Below, in pieces: positions 1-6,942 of a DNA stretch of 9,757 nt; the first letter of the stretch is position 1, and the number at the start of each line of letters is the position of its first letter. Position numbers and translations under genes: made by a program. The notes beneath the pieces were generated by a model that saw only the letters and a program-made list of their open reading frames with translations, was not told the DNA's origin and made no database searches. Origin of the DNA: Undibacterium sp. (GTDB lineage: Bacteria; Pseudomonadota; Gammaproteobacteria; Burkholderiales; Burkholderiaceae_D); NCBI GenBank assembly GCA_019752975.1, contig JAIELM010000002.1:1-9757 (forward strand). The letters are read 5' to 3'.

Positions 1-1
1 A

Positions 2-40
2 TTTTCTCAGCGTCTCTGCGTCTCGGCGTTGAGGGGTTTT
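2..40 (+). repeat. Dispersed 39-bp repeat, copy A (left end)
   Basis: This element matches the reverse complement of 9688-9726 at 37 of 39 positions; the differences are at window positions 17 and 21. Its core is built from near-tandem 8-mers of the form CGTCTCKG, followed by a G-rich end and TTTT. Elements of this look (CTCTGCGTCTC strings) are scattered between genes in many environmental bacteria, which is recollection and not a search. It contains no ORF and lies outside any gene. Confidence 0.75.
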
Positions 41-76
41 GTCTCTGATTTTGACCTTTCGCGACAACCTCTTTTT

Positions 77-146
77 AGCGGGAATCCAGCGACTTTTGTT
101 TAACAACTGACGCTACTGGAATCCCGATTAAACCCTAGGGAATGAC
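77..146. repeat. Degenerate palindromic intergenic repeats (GCGGGAATCCAG type)
   Basis: CGGGAATCCAG at 79-89 can pair with CTGGAATCCCG at 116-126: 11 positions with one A-A mismatch and a 26-base loop. The stretch 116-146 (CTGGAATCCCG followed by GGGAATGAC at 138-146) also resembles a decayed copy of the common proteobacterial palindrome CTGGATTCCCGC...GCGGGAATGAC. I infer one or two eroded copies of that dispersed repeat. The rest of 1-222 holds no supported gene. Confidence 0.4.
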
Positions 147-222
147 ATAAAATAGGGTGGAGTACTTTGAAATTTCAACTTCGTCATAGCGGGCTTAATT
201 GTTATAACCTAGCTTAACTAGT

Positions 223-987
223 TTAGCTTCGACTAATCGAAACACCACCATCGACCAACATCGCAGCACCAGTCATAAAGGATGAGGCATTGGACGCCAG
301 AAATAGCGCAGCCTGTGCCATCTCTTCTGGCTGTGCAAGACGCTTTAAAGCGTGAAGATGGGCGACCTGTGTTAACGCCTCTGGAGTGCTATTCATTTGA
401 TGCGCCATTGGCGTCAGCGTACCTCCGGGGAGTAGGGCATTGACGCGTATTGCTTGTGCGCCAAATTCGGCCGCTAAGCTCTGAGTTAAGCCGACTAAGC
501 CTGCTTTGCTGGCGGCATAGGCCGCTACTCCAGGAAATCCCACCGTATGCCCGACAAAACTTGAAGTGAAAATAAGTGATCCACCACCGCGTTTGAGCAT
601 CGCTGGGATTTGATATTTCGCGCCAAAAAAAGCACTATTCAAATTCGTGTCTAAGGTGTTTTGCCATCCCGCCGTTGAGATCGATAGTGTGGAACCCATT
701 TCTCCCATGATGCCAGCATTATTGAAGGCAATATCCACACCACCAAAGTGTGCGGTGGCATGTTCAACCAAGGCTTGTGCATAGGACTCTTGTCTCACGT
801 CGCCCGCTAGACTTGTGGCCAGTCCACCGGCATGACGAATTTCTTCTACTAGTTGATTCAGTTCCCCTTGTCGTCTCGATCCTACCACCACAGCCGCCCC
901 CATGCTGGCAAATAACAGCGCAGTGGCGCGCCCTATGCCAGAGCTGGCACCAGTGATGATAGCGACTTTGTTCGTCAGAGTATTCAT
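223..987 (-). CDS. Short-chain dehydrogenase/reductase (SDR), classical type
   Basis: A 254-residue cytoplasmic NAD(P)-dependent oxidoreductase of normal length for classical SDRs. Visible motifs are the Rossmann loop TGASSGIG (12-19), NNAG (89-92), and the catalytic tetrad N115, S142 or S143, Y157 and K161 in YAASK. PG follows at 187-188, and the C-terminal end has the usual MTGAAMLVDGG string (238-248). Arginines at 38-39, after the second beta strand, suggest NADP(H) preference; this is inferred from the family rule. The ATG start is preceded on the minus strand by AAGGAA at about six bases. The gene is divergent from the deacetylase across 162 bases. The substrate cannot be read from the sequence; family members act on 3-oxoacyl groups, alcohols or sugars. 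No neighbour indicates the pathway. Confidence 0.93.
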   Translation of the reverse strand: MNTLTNKVAIITGASSGIGRATALLFASMGAAVVVGSRRQGELNQLVEEIRHAGGLATSLAGDVRQESYAQALVEHATAHFGGVDIAFNNAGIMGEMGSTLSISTAGWQNTLDTNLNSAFFGAKYQIPAMLKRGGGSLIFTSSFVGHTVGFPGVAAYAASKAGLVGLTQSLAAEFGAQAIRVNALLPGGTLTPMAHQMNSTPEALTQVAHLHALKRLAQPEEMAQAALFLASNASSFMTGAAMLVDGGVSISRS

Positions 988-1116
988 GTGAAGTTCCTTG
1001 GTTTCTATTTAATTGGAACAGCTAGTTTGGTGTAATTGCCCTCGCATGTCTCGCCAGATTCGGACGTGTAATAAAATTTTTGCGCTTGCTTTCCACTGCT
1101 GCTACCTAGGGTGTTC

Positions 1117-1125
1117 TGCTATCAT
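1117..1125 (+). promoter_or_regulatory. Possible extended -10 promoter for the deacetylase gene
   Basis: TGCTATCAT fits the extended -10 form TGnTATnAT and lies 24 bases before the ATG at 1150. No good -35 hexamer is seen at 16-18 bases upstream (TGCTGC is the best), which is common for extended -10 promoters. The intergenic space 988-1149 must also hold the promoter of the divergent SDR gene, which I cannot place with confidence. Confidence 0.35.
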
Positions 1126-1149
1126 GTGAAAATTATTTGAGGAACCCGC

Positions 1150-2097
1150 ATGAAGATAACTAAGTTCAATTTTGTATTCCGATTGGCATGTAAGATGAGT
1201 GTCAGTTTAATTGCCTGCTTTGCGCTAGAAGTCCATGCGCAAAGCGTCGCTTTCACTTTCGATGACGGTCCTAACACTGCCGAGAAGCCGTTACTAAACC
1301 CCTTGCAACGCAATCAAGCGATGCTCGCGGCGCTCAAGAAGCACGACGTTACAGCCGCTTTATTTGTCACCGCTGGTTTTGGCGCTAATAAGCCAGACGG
1401 TTATGCCCTTGCTAAAGCTTGGGGTGAGGCTGGGCATGCGATCGGCAATCATACGATGACTCACCCAGACCTTAACGATACCAACATAAGTCTGGCGCAG
1501 TACCAAGCCGAAATTATGGACTGCGATAAAATCATCGCCACTTTACCTGGCTATCAAAAATGGTATCGTTATACCTTTCTGCGTGAAGGTAATACGCCAG
1601 AAAAACGTGATGGCATGCGTCAATTTTTAAAACAGCAGGGTTATCGTAACGCCTATGTTAGTTTGGATACGAGTGATTGGCGCTTCGATGAAAAATTGTT
1701 GGAAGTGCTGAAACGCGATCCTCATGCAGACCTGTCTGTGATCAAGCTGAGCTATCTAGAGCACATCAAACAAAGAGCGGTGGCCTACCGCGACTTAGCA
1801 CATACTTTGCAAGGGCGTGATATTCCTCAGGTTTTACTGCTGCATCATAATCTCGTGAATGCTTTGTGGTTGGATGAAGTTATCGCCCAGTTTAAGCAGA
1901 TGGGGTGGAGTATTACTACACCACAGTTAGCATTTGCAGATCCTGTGTATCAACTCCAACCGATCTCCACGGTTGCGGGGCAGAGTTTGATGTTATCGAT
2001 GGCGAGGTCTCTAGGACTGGGGAAATTCGATGGTTGGTTGCGGCTTTGCGATGACGCTGATTTAGAGATGGATGTGTTGAAGGCTAAGGGATATTAG
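1150..2097 (+). CDS. Exported polysaccharide deacetylase family protein (NodB/CE4 fold)
   Basis: A 315-residue protein predicted to be exported and to remove acetyl groups from a polysaccharide or related substrate using a bound metal. Residues 1-30 look like a signal peptide ending VHA, with cleavage before Q31. CE4 motif 1 is TFDDGPN (36-42; D38 base, D39 metal ligand). Motif 2 is H101-T-M-T-H105 (metal ligands). Motif 3 is an atypical R140-Y-T-F-L with E146-G147. Motif 4 is DTSDW (173-177), and motif 5 is LLLHHN (229-234). The usual proline in motif 3 is T142 here. The ATG is preceded by GAGGAA at six bases. The true substrate (peptidoglycan, exopolysaccharide or chitooligosaccharide) cannot be told. 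The next gene starts 15 bases downstream, so co-transcription is likely. Confidence 0.9.
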   Translation: MKITKFNFVFRLACKMSVSLIACFALEVHAQSVAFTFDDGPNTAEKPLLNPLQRNQAMLAALKKHDVTAALFVTAGFGANKPDGYALAKAWGEAGHAIGNHTMTHPDLNDTNISLAQYQAEIMDCDKIIATLPGYQKWYRYTFLREGNTPEKRDGMRQFLKQQGYRNAYVSLDTSDWRFDEKLLEVLKRDPHADLSVIKLSYLEHIKQRAVAYRDLAHTLQGRDIPQVLLLHHNLVNALWLDEVIAQFKQMGWSITTPQLAFADPVYQLQPISTVAGQSLMLSMARSLGLGKFDGWLRLCDDADLEMDVLKAKGY

Positions 2098-2112
2098 GAC
2101 GATGAAAGTACA

Positions 2113-2325
2113 ATGATGAGACTATCTTTAAGACAGAAAATTATCGCGGTATGTAACGCAAAGATCGCACAGAAAGGGGATCAAGTTGGACTTTCTTTTT
2201 ACGCTTTTTTTGCGAATAAAAATGATGATCCAGAGTTGTTAATGGAGGCGGCAACTTGGTGGATAGTAGAACATGAATTAGATCATTTTGAAAAAGCGGT
2301 AAAAATCAAAGGTATGCTGGAATAG
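2113..2325 (+). CDS. Small hypothetical protein, 70 residues
   Basis: I do not recognise this protein. It is mostly helical in appearance: a basic N-terminus (RLSLRQK, 3-9), a middle section with aromatic residues (SFYAFFANKNDDPE, 28-41), and a charged C-terminal helix containing WW (49-50) and HELDHFEKAVKIK (54-66). There is no signal peptide or membrane segment. It begins 15 bases after the deacetylase stop and probably shares its mRNA. The ribosome binding site is weak: GAAAG at 2104-2108 sits four bases from the first ATG (2113) and seven from the second (2116), so translation may begin at the second methionine. The reading frame is closed upstream by the deacetylase TAG. The operon-like spacing and protein-like composition support a real gene, but no function can be assigned. 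Confidence 0.65.
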   Translation: MMRLSLRQKIIAVCNAKIAQKGDQVGLSFYAFFANKNDDPELLMEAATWWIVEHELDHFEKAVKIKGMLE

Positions 2326-2342
2326 ACTAGCTAGTAGCTAGT
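2326..2342 (+). other. Perfect 7-bp hairpin after the 70-residue gene
   Basis: ACTAGCT (2326-2332) and AGCTAGT (2336-2342) are exact inverted repeats around a three-base loop, starting directly after the stop codon. No run of T follows, so it is not a standard intrinsic terminator. It may protect the 3' end of the message or act as a weak terminator. Confidence 0.45.
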
Positions 2343-2552
2343 ATAAGGTGGATGTGATGCATTTTAACTTGTGAAAGCTATTTACTCTGAGTGGTGACTT
2401 TGCAACCAAAAAAATCTTTTTACCTACTTAGGGTGTTAATAATTTAATTTTGTGAGGGACTTTGTAGACATCTACAGAAATCGATTCAATTTTTTCTAAA
2501 AATCAGTTACCTTTCTTCTACGGTAAAAAAATTGCGTTGATGGAGCCTAGAG
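2343..2552. other. AT-rich intergenic region before the kinase
   Basis: Together with the flanking hairpin and the leader ORF, this makes a 330-base gap between genes. It is clearly more AT-rich than its neighbours, with several A and T runs, and probably holds the kinase promoter. I could not find a -35/-10 pair of acceptable quality and spacing. No RNA gene is recognisable. Confidence 0.5.
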
Positions 2553-2651
2553 ATGGATACACCCTATGGACTAGTTTTTTGGGGATACGATCAAGCAGAT
2601 TTACGATGGTATGATCGTTTTGCTCCGGCACTATACATAGTTCGGTCGTGA
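2553..2651 (+). CDS. Possible 32-codon leader ORF upstream of the kinase
   Basis: ATG at 2553 is preceded by GGAG (2542-2545) at seven bases, the best ribosome binding site in this gap. The ORF encodes 32 residues rich in aromatics: tyrosine at 5, 12, 20 and 28, tryptophan at 10 and 19, phenylalanine at 9 and 23. It stops with TGA at 2649-2651, four bases before the kinase ATG at 2656. The kinase start has no clear Shine-Dalgarno sequence, so ribosomes finishing this ORF could restart on the kinase. The frame differs from that of the kinase, so it is not an N-terminal extension. The peptide is unknown to me. A random short ORF remains possible. Confidence 0.35.
   Translation: MDTPYGLVFWGYDQADLRWYDRFAPALYIVRS
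2587..2618 (+). other. Inverted repeat inside the leader ORF
   Basis: ACGATCA (2587-2593) and TGATCGT (2612-2618) are exact 7-bp inverted repeats separated by 18 bases, ending 37 bases before the kinase start. They could form an mRNA stem near the kinase start, or bind a dimeric regulator. By chance alone such a repeat is not rare. Confidence 0.3.
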
Positions 2652-2655
2652 TGTC

Positions 2656-5600
2656 ATGCATACACCGCACCTCACCACTGAAAATTTTGGCAACACCACT
2701 GAAGCCGGCGGCTTGGCGAGGTCTTGGTTAAGTTCGTCCAGTTTTTGCGCAGCTGTGAGTTTGCTGATCGGTACCTGTGCCGCACTTGGCTGGATTCTGG
2801 ATCTGCCAATGTTACGCAGTTTTTTACCTGGTGCCGTGCAAATGAAGTTTAATACCGCACTGGCATTGATCTTTTCTTCCTTCGCACTGATACTTTTACG
2901 CACCTCCGCGACACCGCGCCAAGTACTCATTGGTCGAATTTTTGGTGCCCTCGTATTTTTTGTTGGTTGTGCCACACTAAGTGAATATTTGCTCCATGTG
3001 AACCTGGGTATTGACGAGTTATTTTTCCGCGATACTGCCGTCGCCTTTAATTTAATACGCGGTCGCATGTCACCCTTCACAGCAGGAATCTTCACTGGTC
3101 TTGGCATCGCTCTATATGGACTGCAGCACGAAAAATGGCGACACTTAGTGCGTGCGATCGCTATCGTAACAATCACTATTGGAATCTCGGTTTGCCTTGG
3201 CTATTTGTGGCGCGCCAACGAATTAATTAGTGACAGCTGGTTACCACCGGTTGCCATTCACACGGCATTTGGATTCGTGATGCTGGGACTAAGTGTTTTG
3301 TTTTACGTGTGGGACCTGCAAAGACGGCACCGCAGCACAGGGATAGAAAAAAAAGTGATCACTGCCTTTTTTGGAGCCTTTATAGTGCTAACAATATTAG
3401 GCGGATTTGCTTATCGCGCCTCGGCAATTTATGAGGACTCTGTGGTTTGGGTGCATCGTGCATTGCAGGTGCCTCTTAGCTTGGAAAAAATCGATAACGC
3501 GGTTACCGATTTGGAATTGGAGTACCAATTTTTAGTTCTCAAACAGCGGCAAGTTTTACCAATAAAAAATCAAGAGAAGGCGCGCAATGTACAACAAATG
3601 GCGCAAGATTTAGTTGTTTTAGTCAATAACAATCCACAGCAACTTGCCAGTGCCAAAATACTTCAGACTTTAATTGAGCGACTTCAGAAGCAATATAAGG
3701 AAGTACTGTCAGTTGAGGCTAAAGCCTCGAAAACTAGGCAAGCACGTCCGATTGCCAGCGCAGATATCACACTGCTGGTTGAGGAGGCTCGAACTTTAAT
3801 TCGTCAAATGAATGACCATGAAATTCAACTTCTGAAATTACGCAATGTAGAACAAAGTAAAAACCGCCAACACATGTTGATTGCCATATTTGTGGCGCTG
3901 CTGTTTGCGGTCACTACGTTTATTGTTTTGTTTCTTGGTATTCGTAAGGAATCTATTGCTCGAACCGCAGCAGAAGCAAAAGTGCAGGACGCTGCTACCC
4001 GAATGGCAACCATCTTAGATACGGCACACGACGGTATTATCACTGTCGACCAGTACGGAAAAATCGAGTCATTCAATCGTGCGGCCGAACTTCTCTTTGG
4101 ATTTAGTAGTAAGGAGGTCTTAGGTCAAAACGTCAAAATATTGATGCCCGAACCGGATCGACAATTACACGATCAATACATACAAAGATTTATCGAGAGC
4201 GGCGAAGAACGTATTATTGGTATAGGACGTGAAGTACTCGCACAAAAAAAAGATGGCAGTAAATTTGAAATGTCGATCTCGATTAGTGAAATGAAACTAG
4301 GAGGTGAGCGTCATTTCACGGGAATTGTCGCCGACATTACCGAACGAAAAAATAACGAGCGAAATCTGATTTTGTCGAAAGAGAAGGCGGAATTTGCGAA
4401 TCGTACAAAAGATTCGTTTCTGGCCACCATGAGCCATGAAATTAGGACTCCGTTGACGGGTATGTTGGGCATGCTGGAATTATTGTCCATGACATCGCTA
4501 CAGAAGGAGCAAAGTGATACGCTCAATACCGCGTGGAATTCCGCCACGGCACTTCTGCGTATTGTGAACGACATCTTAGATTGGTCGAAAATTGAAGAAG
4601 GCAAACTACAACTTTCTCCACATCCCACTTCTTTACGACAATTACTTAATGAAGTAATTAACACCTATTCTAGAGTCGCCAGCGCCAAAGGATTAATTCT
4701 CAATTTGAACATTGGCGCTAATATTGGAGTGGCACATCTCGTCGATCCATTACGACTTTCGCAAATTCTGAATAATTTCGTTAGTAACGCGATTAAATTT
4801 ACCAGTGTAGGACAGATCGACCTTCATGCGGAATTGATCTCTCGAACCGCAGCAGAAGAGAAAATACAATTTTCCGTATCCGACACTGGAATTGGGATCG
4901 CACCGGAAGCGCAGAAACATCTATTCCAACGCTACTCACAAGAAAGTGCCGACACTGCACGTATGTATGGCGGTACCGGATTAGGATTAGAAATTTGCAG
5001 CCGATTGGCGGAACTAATGCAAGGAAAAGTCGCACTCGAAAGTGTGTCTGGTCGTGGTTCAGTATTTAGCCTGCAGCTCGCAATGCCACTGGCTGATAAA
5101 CCCAAAGATACAATGCCTAGAGGTTTCCATTCCATCGTAGAGAAACGCTTAATTACGCCGCTATTTGCAGTTCCTGACGATGCGCCTTTGGTACTTGCGA
5201 TTGACGATCACCCAGTGAATCGTGATCTGCTCACTAAACAATTGGCGATGCTTGGCTTACGCGTGGAGACGGCCGAGGATGGTCAAGCGGGATTTTTGCT
5301 GTGGTACTCAGGGCGATTTTCAGTCATTATCACCGACTGTCATATGCCAGAAATGGACGGCTATACCTTAACCAGAGAAATTCGTCGTATAGAGAGCAAA
5401 GAAAGCCGTCCTTACATTCCAATTATCGCTTGGACGGCGAATGCCTTACCGGAAGAAACCTTGCGTTGCAAAGCTGCGGGGATGAATGAGTTGTTAGTAA
5501 AACCGACCGATATGACTGTCTTAAAGTCGACGTTGAAGAGGGTGCTACAAATGGATGTCGCATCGCAAATACCCAAGATCGATGATGTTATTCCAAGTAA

Positions 5601-5997
5601 GGCCAAAGATACTCCGCCATTAGACTTTGAAATCCTTAAATCCGTCATGCCGGAACGCGAAATGCAGTACCGTATGCTGCTTGAGTTTCGTACCCATATT
5701 CGGTATGACTATGTCAGTTTGAATAATTGGTCGAAACAAGGAGACTGGCAGAATATCCAAAGAACCGCACATAGAATGAAAGGCTCAAGTGCGATGGTCG
5801 GCGCAACACACTTGGTAAAAGCCTGTGGAGCGATAGAACAAATGAGCAAAGATAAAGACATTGAAAGGGCGCAAATCGCAATTACAATGTTAGAGGAACA
5901 TATCCGGGAATTGGAAGACTTCTTTGTCGTCATCGGCGTAGCCGATAGTTTACCTGGTGAGGCGTCGCTAGGAAAAGAGCATATTCCAGACACTTAG
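2656..5997 (+). CDS. Membrane hybrid histidine kinase: 7-TM sensor, CHASE3, FixL-like PAS, HisKA, HATPase, REC, HPt
   Basis: A 1113-residue BvgS/EvgS-style phosphorelay kinase. Seven hydrophobic segments lie at about 29-254 (MASE-like, with the strings GIDELFFRDTA and GRMSPFTA). A CHASE3-like periplasmic domain at about 255-404 is closed by a TM segment at 406-429. The PAS domain (448-565) carries H505, R511 and R525 at FixL spacing. HisKA has H594 in SHEIRTPL. HATPase has N707/N711, DTGIGIAP (743-750) and GGTGLGL (772-778). REC has D850/D851, phospho-acceptor D894, T927 and K949. HPt has H1039 in TAHRMKGSS. All catalytic residues are present. The ATG at 2656 is the first possible start after an in-frame TAG at 2638, but its ribosome binding site is weak. 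No response regulator gene is in the window, so the output is unknown. Confidence 0.95.
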   Translation: MHTPHLTTENFGNTTEAGGLARSWLSSSSFCAAVSLLIGTCAALGWILDLPMLRSFLPGAVQMKFNTALALIFSSFALILLRTSATPRQVLIGRIFGALVFFVGCATLSEYLLHVNLGIDELFFRDTAVAFNLIRGRMSPFTAGIFTGLGIALYGLQHEKWRHLVRAIAIVTITIGISVCLGYLWRANELISDSWLPPVAIHTAFGFVMLGLSVLFYVWDLQRRHRSTGIEKKVITAFFGAFIVLTILGGFAYRASAIYEDSVVWVHRALQVPLSLEKIDNAVTDLELEYQFLVLKQRQVLPIKNQEKARNVQQMAQDLVVLVNNNPQQLASAKILQTLIERLQKQYKEVLSVEAKASKTRQARPIASADITLLVEEARTLIRQMNDHEIQLLKLRNVEQSKNRQHMLIAIFVALLFAVTTFIVLFLGIRKESIARTAAEAKVQDAATRMATILDTAHDGIITVDQYGKIESFNRAAELLFGFSSKEVLGQNVKILMPEPDRQLHDQYIQRFIESGEERIIGIGREVLAQKKDGSKFEMSISISEMKLGGERHFTGIVADITERKNNERNLILSKEKAEFANRTKDSFLATMSHEIRTPLTGMLGMLELLSMTSLQKEQSDTLNTAWNSATALLRIVNDILDWSKIEEGKLQLSPHPTSLRQLLNEVINTYSRVASAKGLILNLNIGANIGVAHLVDPLRLSQILNNFVSNAIKFTSVGQIDLHAELISRTAAEEKIQFSVSDTGIGIAPEAQKHLFQRYSQESADTARMYGGTGLGLEICSRLAELMQGKVALESVSGRGSVFSLQLAMPLADKPKDTMPRGFHSIVEKRLITPLFAVPDDAPLVLAIDDHPVNRDLLTKQLAMLGLRVETAEDGQAGFLLWYSGRFSVIITDCHMPEMDGYTLTREIRRIESKESRPYIPIIAWTANALPEETLRCKAAGMNELLVKPTDMTVLKSTLKRVLQMDVASQIPKIDDVIPSKAKDTPPLDFEILKSVMPEREMQYRMLLEFRTHIRYDYVSLNNWSKQGDWQNIQRTAHRMKGSSAMVGATHLVKACGAIEQMSKDKDIERAQIAITMLEEHIRELEDFFVVIGVADSLPGEASLGKEHIPDT

Positions 5998-6033
5998 TGC
6001 GTAAGGATGAGTCTTTTCAAAGCCATTTATTTC

Positions 6034-6060
6034 GGCAAAAGTCGATACCTGACTTCTGCC
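6034..6060. terminator. Hairpin between convergent genes, possible terminator
   Basis: GGCAAAAGTC (6034-6043) pairs with GACTTCTGCC (6051-6060) with one mismatch and a seven-base loop. It sits between the kinase (plus) and the exporter (minus), which end facing each other. Neither side has a proper T-run, so termination here would be weak or assisted. The remainder of 5998-6120 shows nothing else. Confidence 0.35.
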
Positions 6061-6120
6061 TAGCAATCATCCGCAATCGACGCTTGCCTTGCGCCATTTC
6101 TATGACCTAGATCACCCGCG

Positions 6121-6759
6121 CTAGCCCATTTGTGATAGACCTCCATTTAAGGTCAGGATCGCGGTGATGATCAATAGCACACCGATTGCTTTAGCGAGTA
6201 GCACATTGCTGTGCGGTTTTGCCGCTAGCCGGCGTTGTGATTGCAAGGCGATAAAGACCACGCAGCCGTAGACCAAGACCTGTGTTGCTGCGGTGATGAT
6301 AGAAAGTATGGAAGTCTGCACCCAGACTGAACCATATTCGCGGTGGATGAATTGCGGAAAAATGGCTAAGATAAATACATAGGCTTTGGGATTGAGTAGA
6401 CAGGTCGCCAGTGCTCCCATAAAACTCTTAGAAATATTGCTGCCACCTTGTCCCGCTACCGGCCCGGACAGACTACTCAGACGTAGCAATCCTATTCCCA
6501 ACCAAGCGATATACGCTGAGCCAGCAATCAACATGACCGGATATATCCATGGCAAAAGTGCGAATACTGCGCTGAGGCCAGTCGCACCGATAAAAAAGTG
6601 TATTATGCCACCGACGACTATCCCTGCAATCGCTGCAAAACCAGAACGATGGCCGCCTTTCATACTACTTCCTATGACATAGGCCATGTCCATGCCTGGG
6701 AGTACAATGACCCCGAAGATGACTAAAAAATACAACCAAAGATGGTGAGTTTCGGTCAC
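6121..6759 (-). CDS. LysE/RhtB family amino-acid exporter
   Basis: A 212-residue inner-membrane protein, the usual size for the LysE/RhtB family, which exports amino acids or related metabolites in exchange for protons. About six hydrophobic segments are visible. Family signposts are PGMDMAYV (21-28; most members read PGP), GHRSGFAAIAG (36-46), AYIAWLGIGLL (82-92) and LLNPKAYVFILAIFPQF (121-137). Translation starts at GTG (6757-6759 on the minus strand), preceded by AAGGAA at five bases, and no ATG gives a better start. The gene is convergent with the kinase. The substrate cannot be assigned. Members of this family are often controlled by a divergent LysR or Lrp-type regulator, but none is encoded here. 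Confidence 0.9.
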   Translation of the reverse strand: MTETHHLWLYFLVIFGVIVLPGMDMAYVIGSSMKGGHRSGFAAIAGIVVGGIIHFFIGATGLSAVFALLPWIYPVMLIAGSAYIAWLGIGLLRLSSLSGPVAGQGGSNISKSFMGALATCLLNPKAYVFILAIFPQFIHREYGSVWVQTSILSIITAATQVLVYGCVVFIALQSQRRLAAKPHSNVLLAKAIGVLLIITAILTLNGGLSQMG

Positions 6760-6778
6760 AATATTTCCTTTGAAGTGC

Positions 6779-6810
6779 TTGAGTTGACTCAGTGGAGTAA
6801 ATTAACTCAA
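6779..6810. promoter_or_regulatory. Inverted repeat upstream of the exporter, possible operator
   Basis: TTGAGTT (6779-6785) and AACTCAA (6804-6810) are exact inverted repeats, 20-51 bases upstream of the exporter start. This is a suitable place for a repressor or activator site or for the promoter itself. I infer a regulatory role from location only; no known binding-site consensus is matched. Confidence 0.3.
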
Positions 6811-6902
6811 TTGGGGGCGGACAAGCTGCGCTTGTAAGTCGATCATGATAGAGAAATCGCCTATCAAGAACCATGCGAATTCAAATGATTTTGGCCTTCA
6901 GT

Positions 6903-6925
6903 ACCTTTAAGATTGAAGGTTTTTT
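6903..6925 (+). terminator. Intrinsic-terminator-like hairpin with T-run, no gene upstream
   Basis: ACCTTTA (6903-6909) pairs with TGAAGGT (6914-6920), including one G-U pair, around the loop AGAT. It runs straight into six T residues (6920-6925). An alternative outer stem CCTTCA/TGAAGG also exists. It reads as a plus-strand terminator, yet the only gene upstream within the gap is on the minus strand. The stem is short and AT-rich, so strength is uncertain. Confidence 0.4.
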
Positions 6926-6942
6926 GAGTGATTTCCTTTGAA

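Larger units (their letters stand above)
6763..6942. repeat. Imperfect direct repeat flanking the exporter upstream region
   Basis: ATTTCCTTTGAA occurs at 6763-6774 and again at 6931-6942, 168 bases apart. Similarity continues after a seven-base insertion in the second copy (GTGCTTGA against GTGATTGA). The first copy contains the exporter ribosome binding site when read on the minus strand. The second has no start codon at the right distance. It may be an old local duplication of the exporter leader. Confidence 0.3.

Noticed and set aside
1107..2437. Shared motif TAGGGTGTT upstream of the deacetylase (1107-1115) and in the kinase upstream gap (2429-2437)
   Set aside because: A 9-base match is expected many times by chance in a window this long, and the surrounding sequence differs.
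2631..3176. 181-codon minus-strand frame opposite the kinase 5' end
   Set aside because: It lies fully antisense to the well-supported kinase membrane region, has a biased composition typical of a shadow frame, and shows no recognisable domain.
6007..6063. 18-codon plus-strand ORF after the kinase
   Set aside because: The purine-rich stretch is directly adjacent to the ATG with no usable spacing, and the ORF overlaps the hairpin at 6034-6060.
6665..6874. 69-codon minus-strand frame overlapping the exporter start
   Set aside because: It overlaps the exporter N-terminus in another frame, and the exporter GTG start has a good ribosome binding site and clear family motifs.
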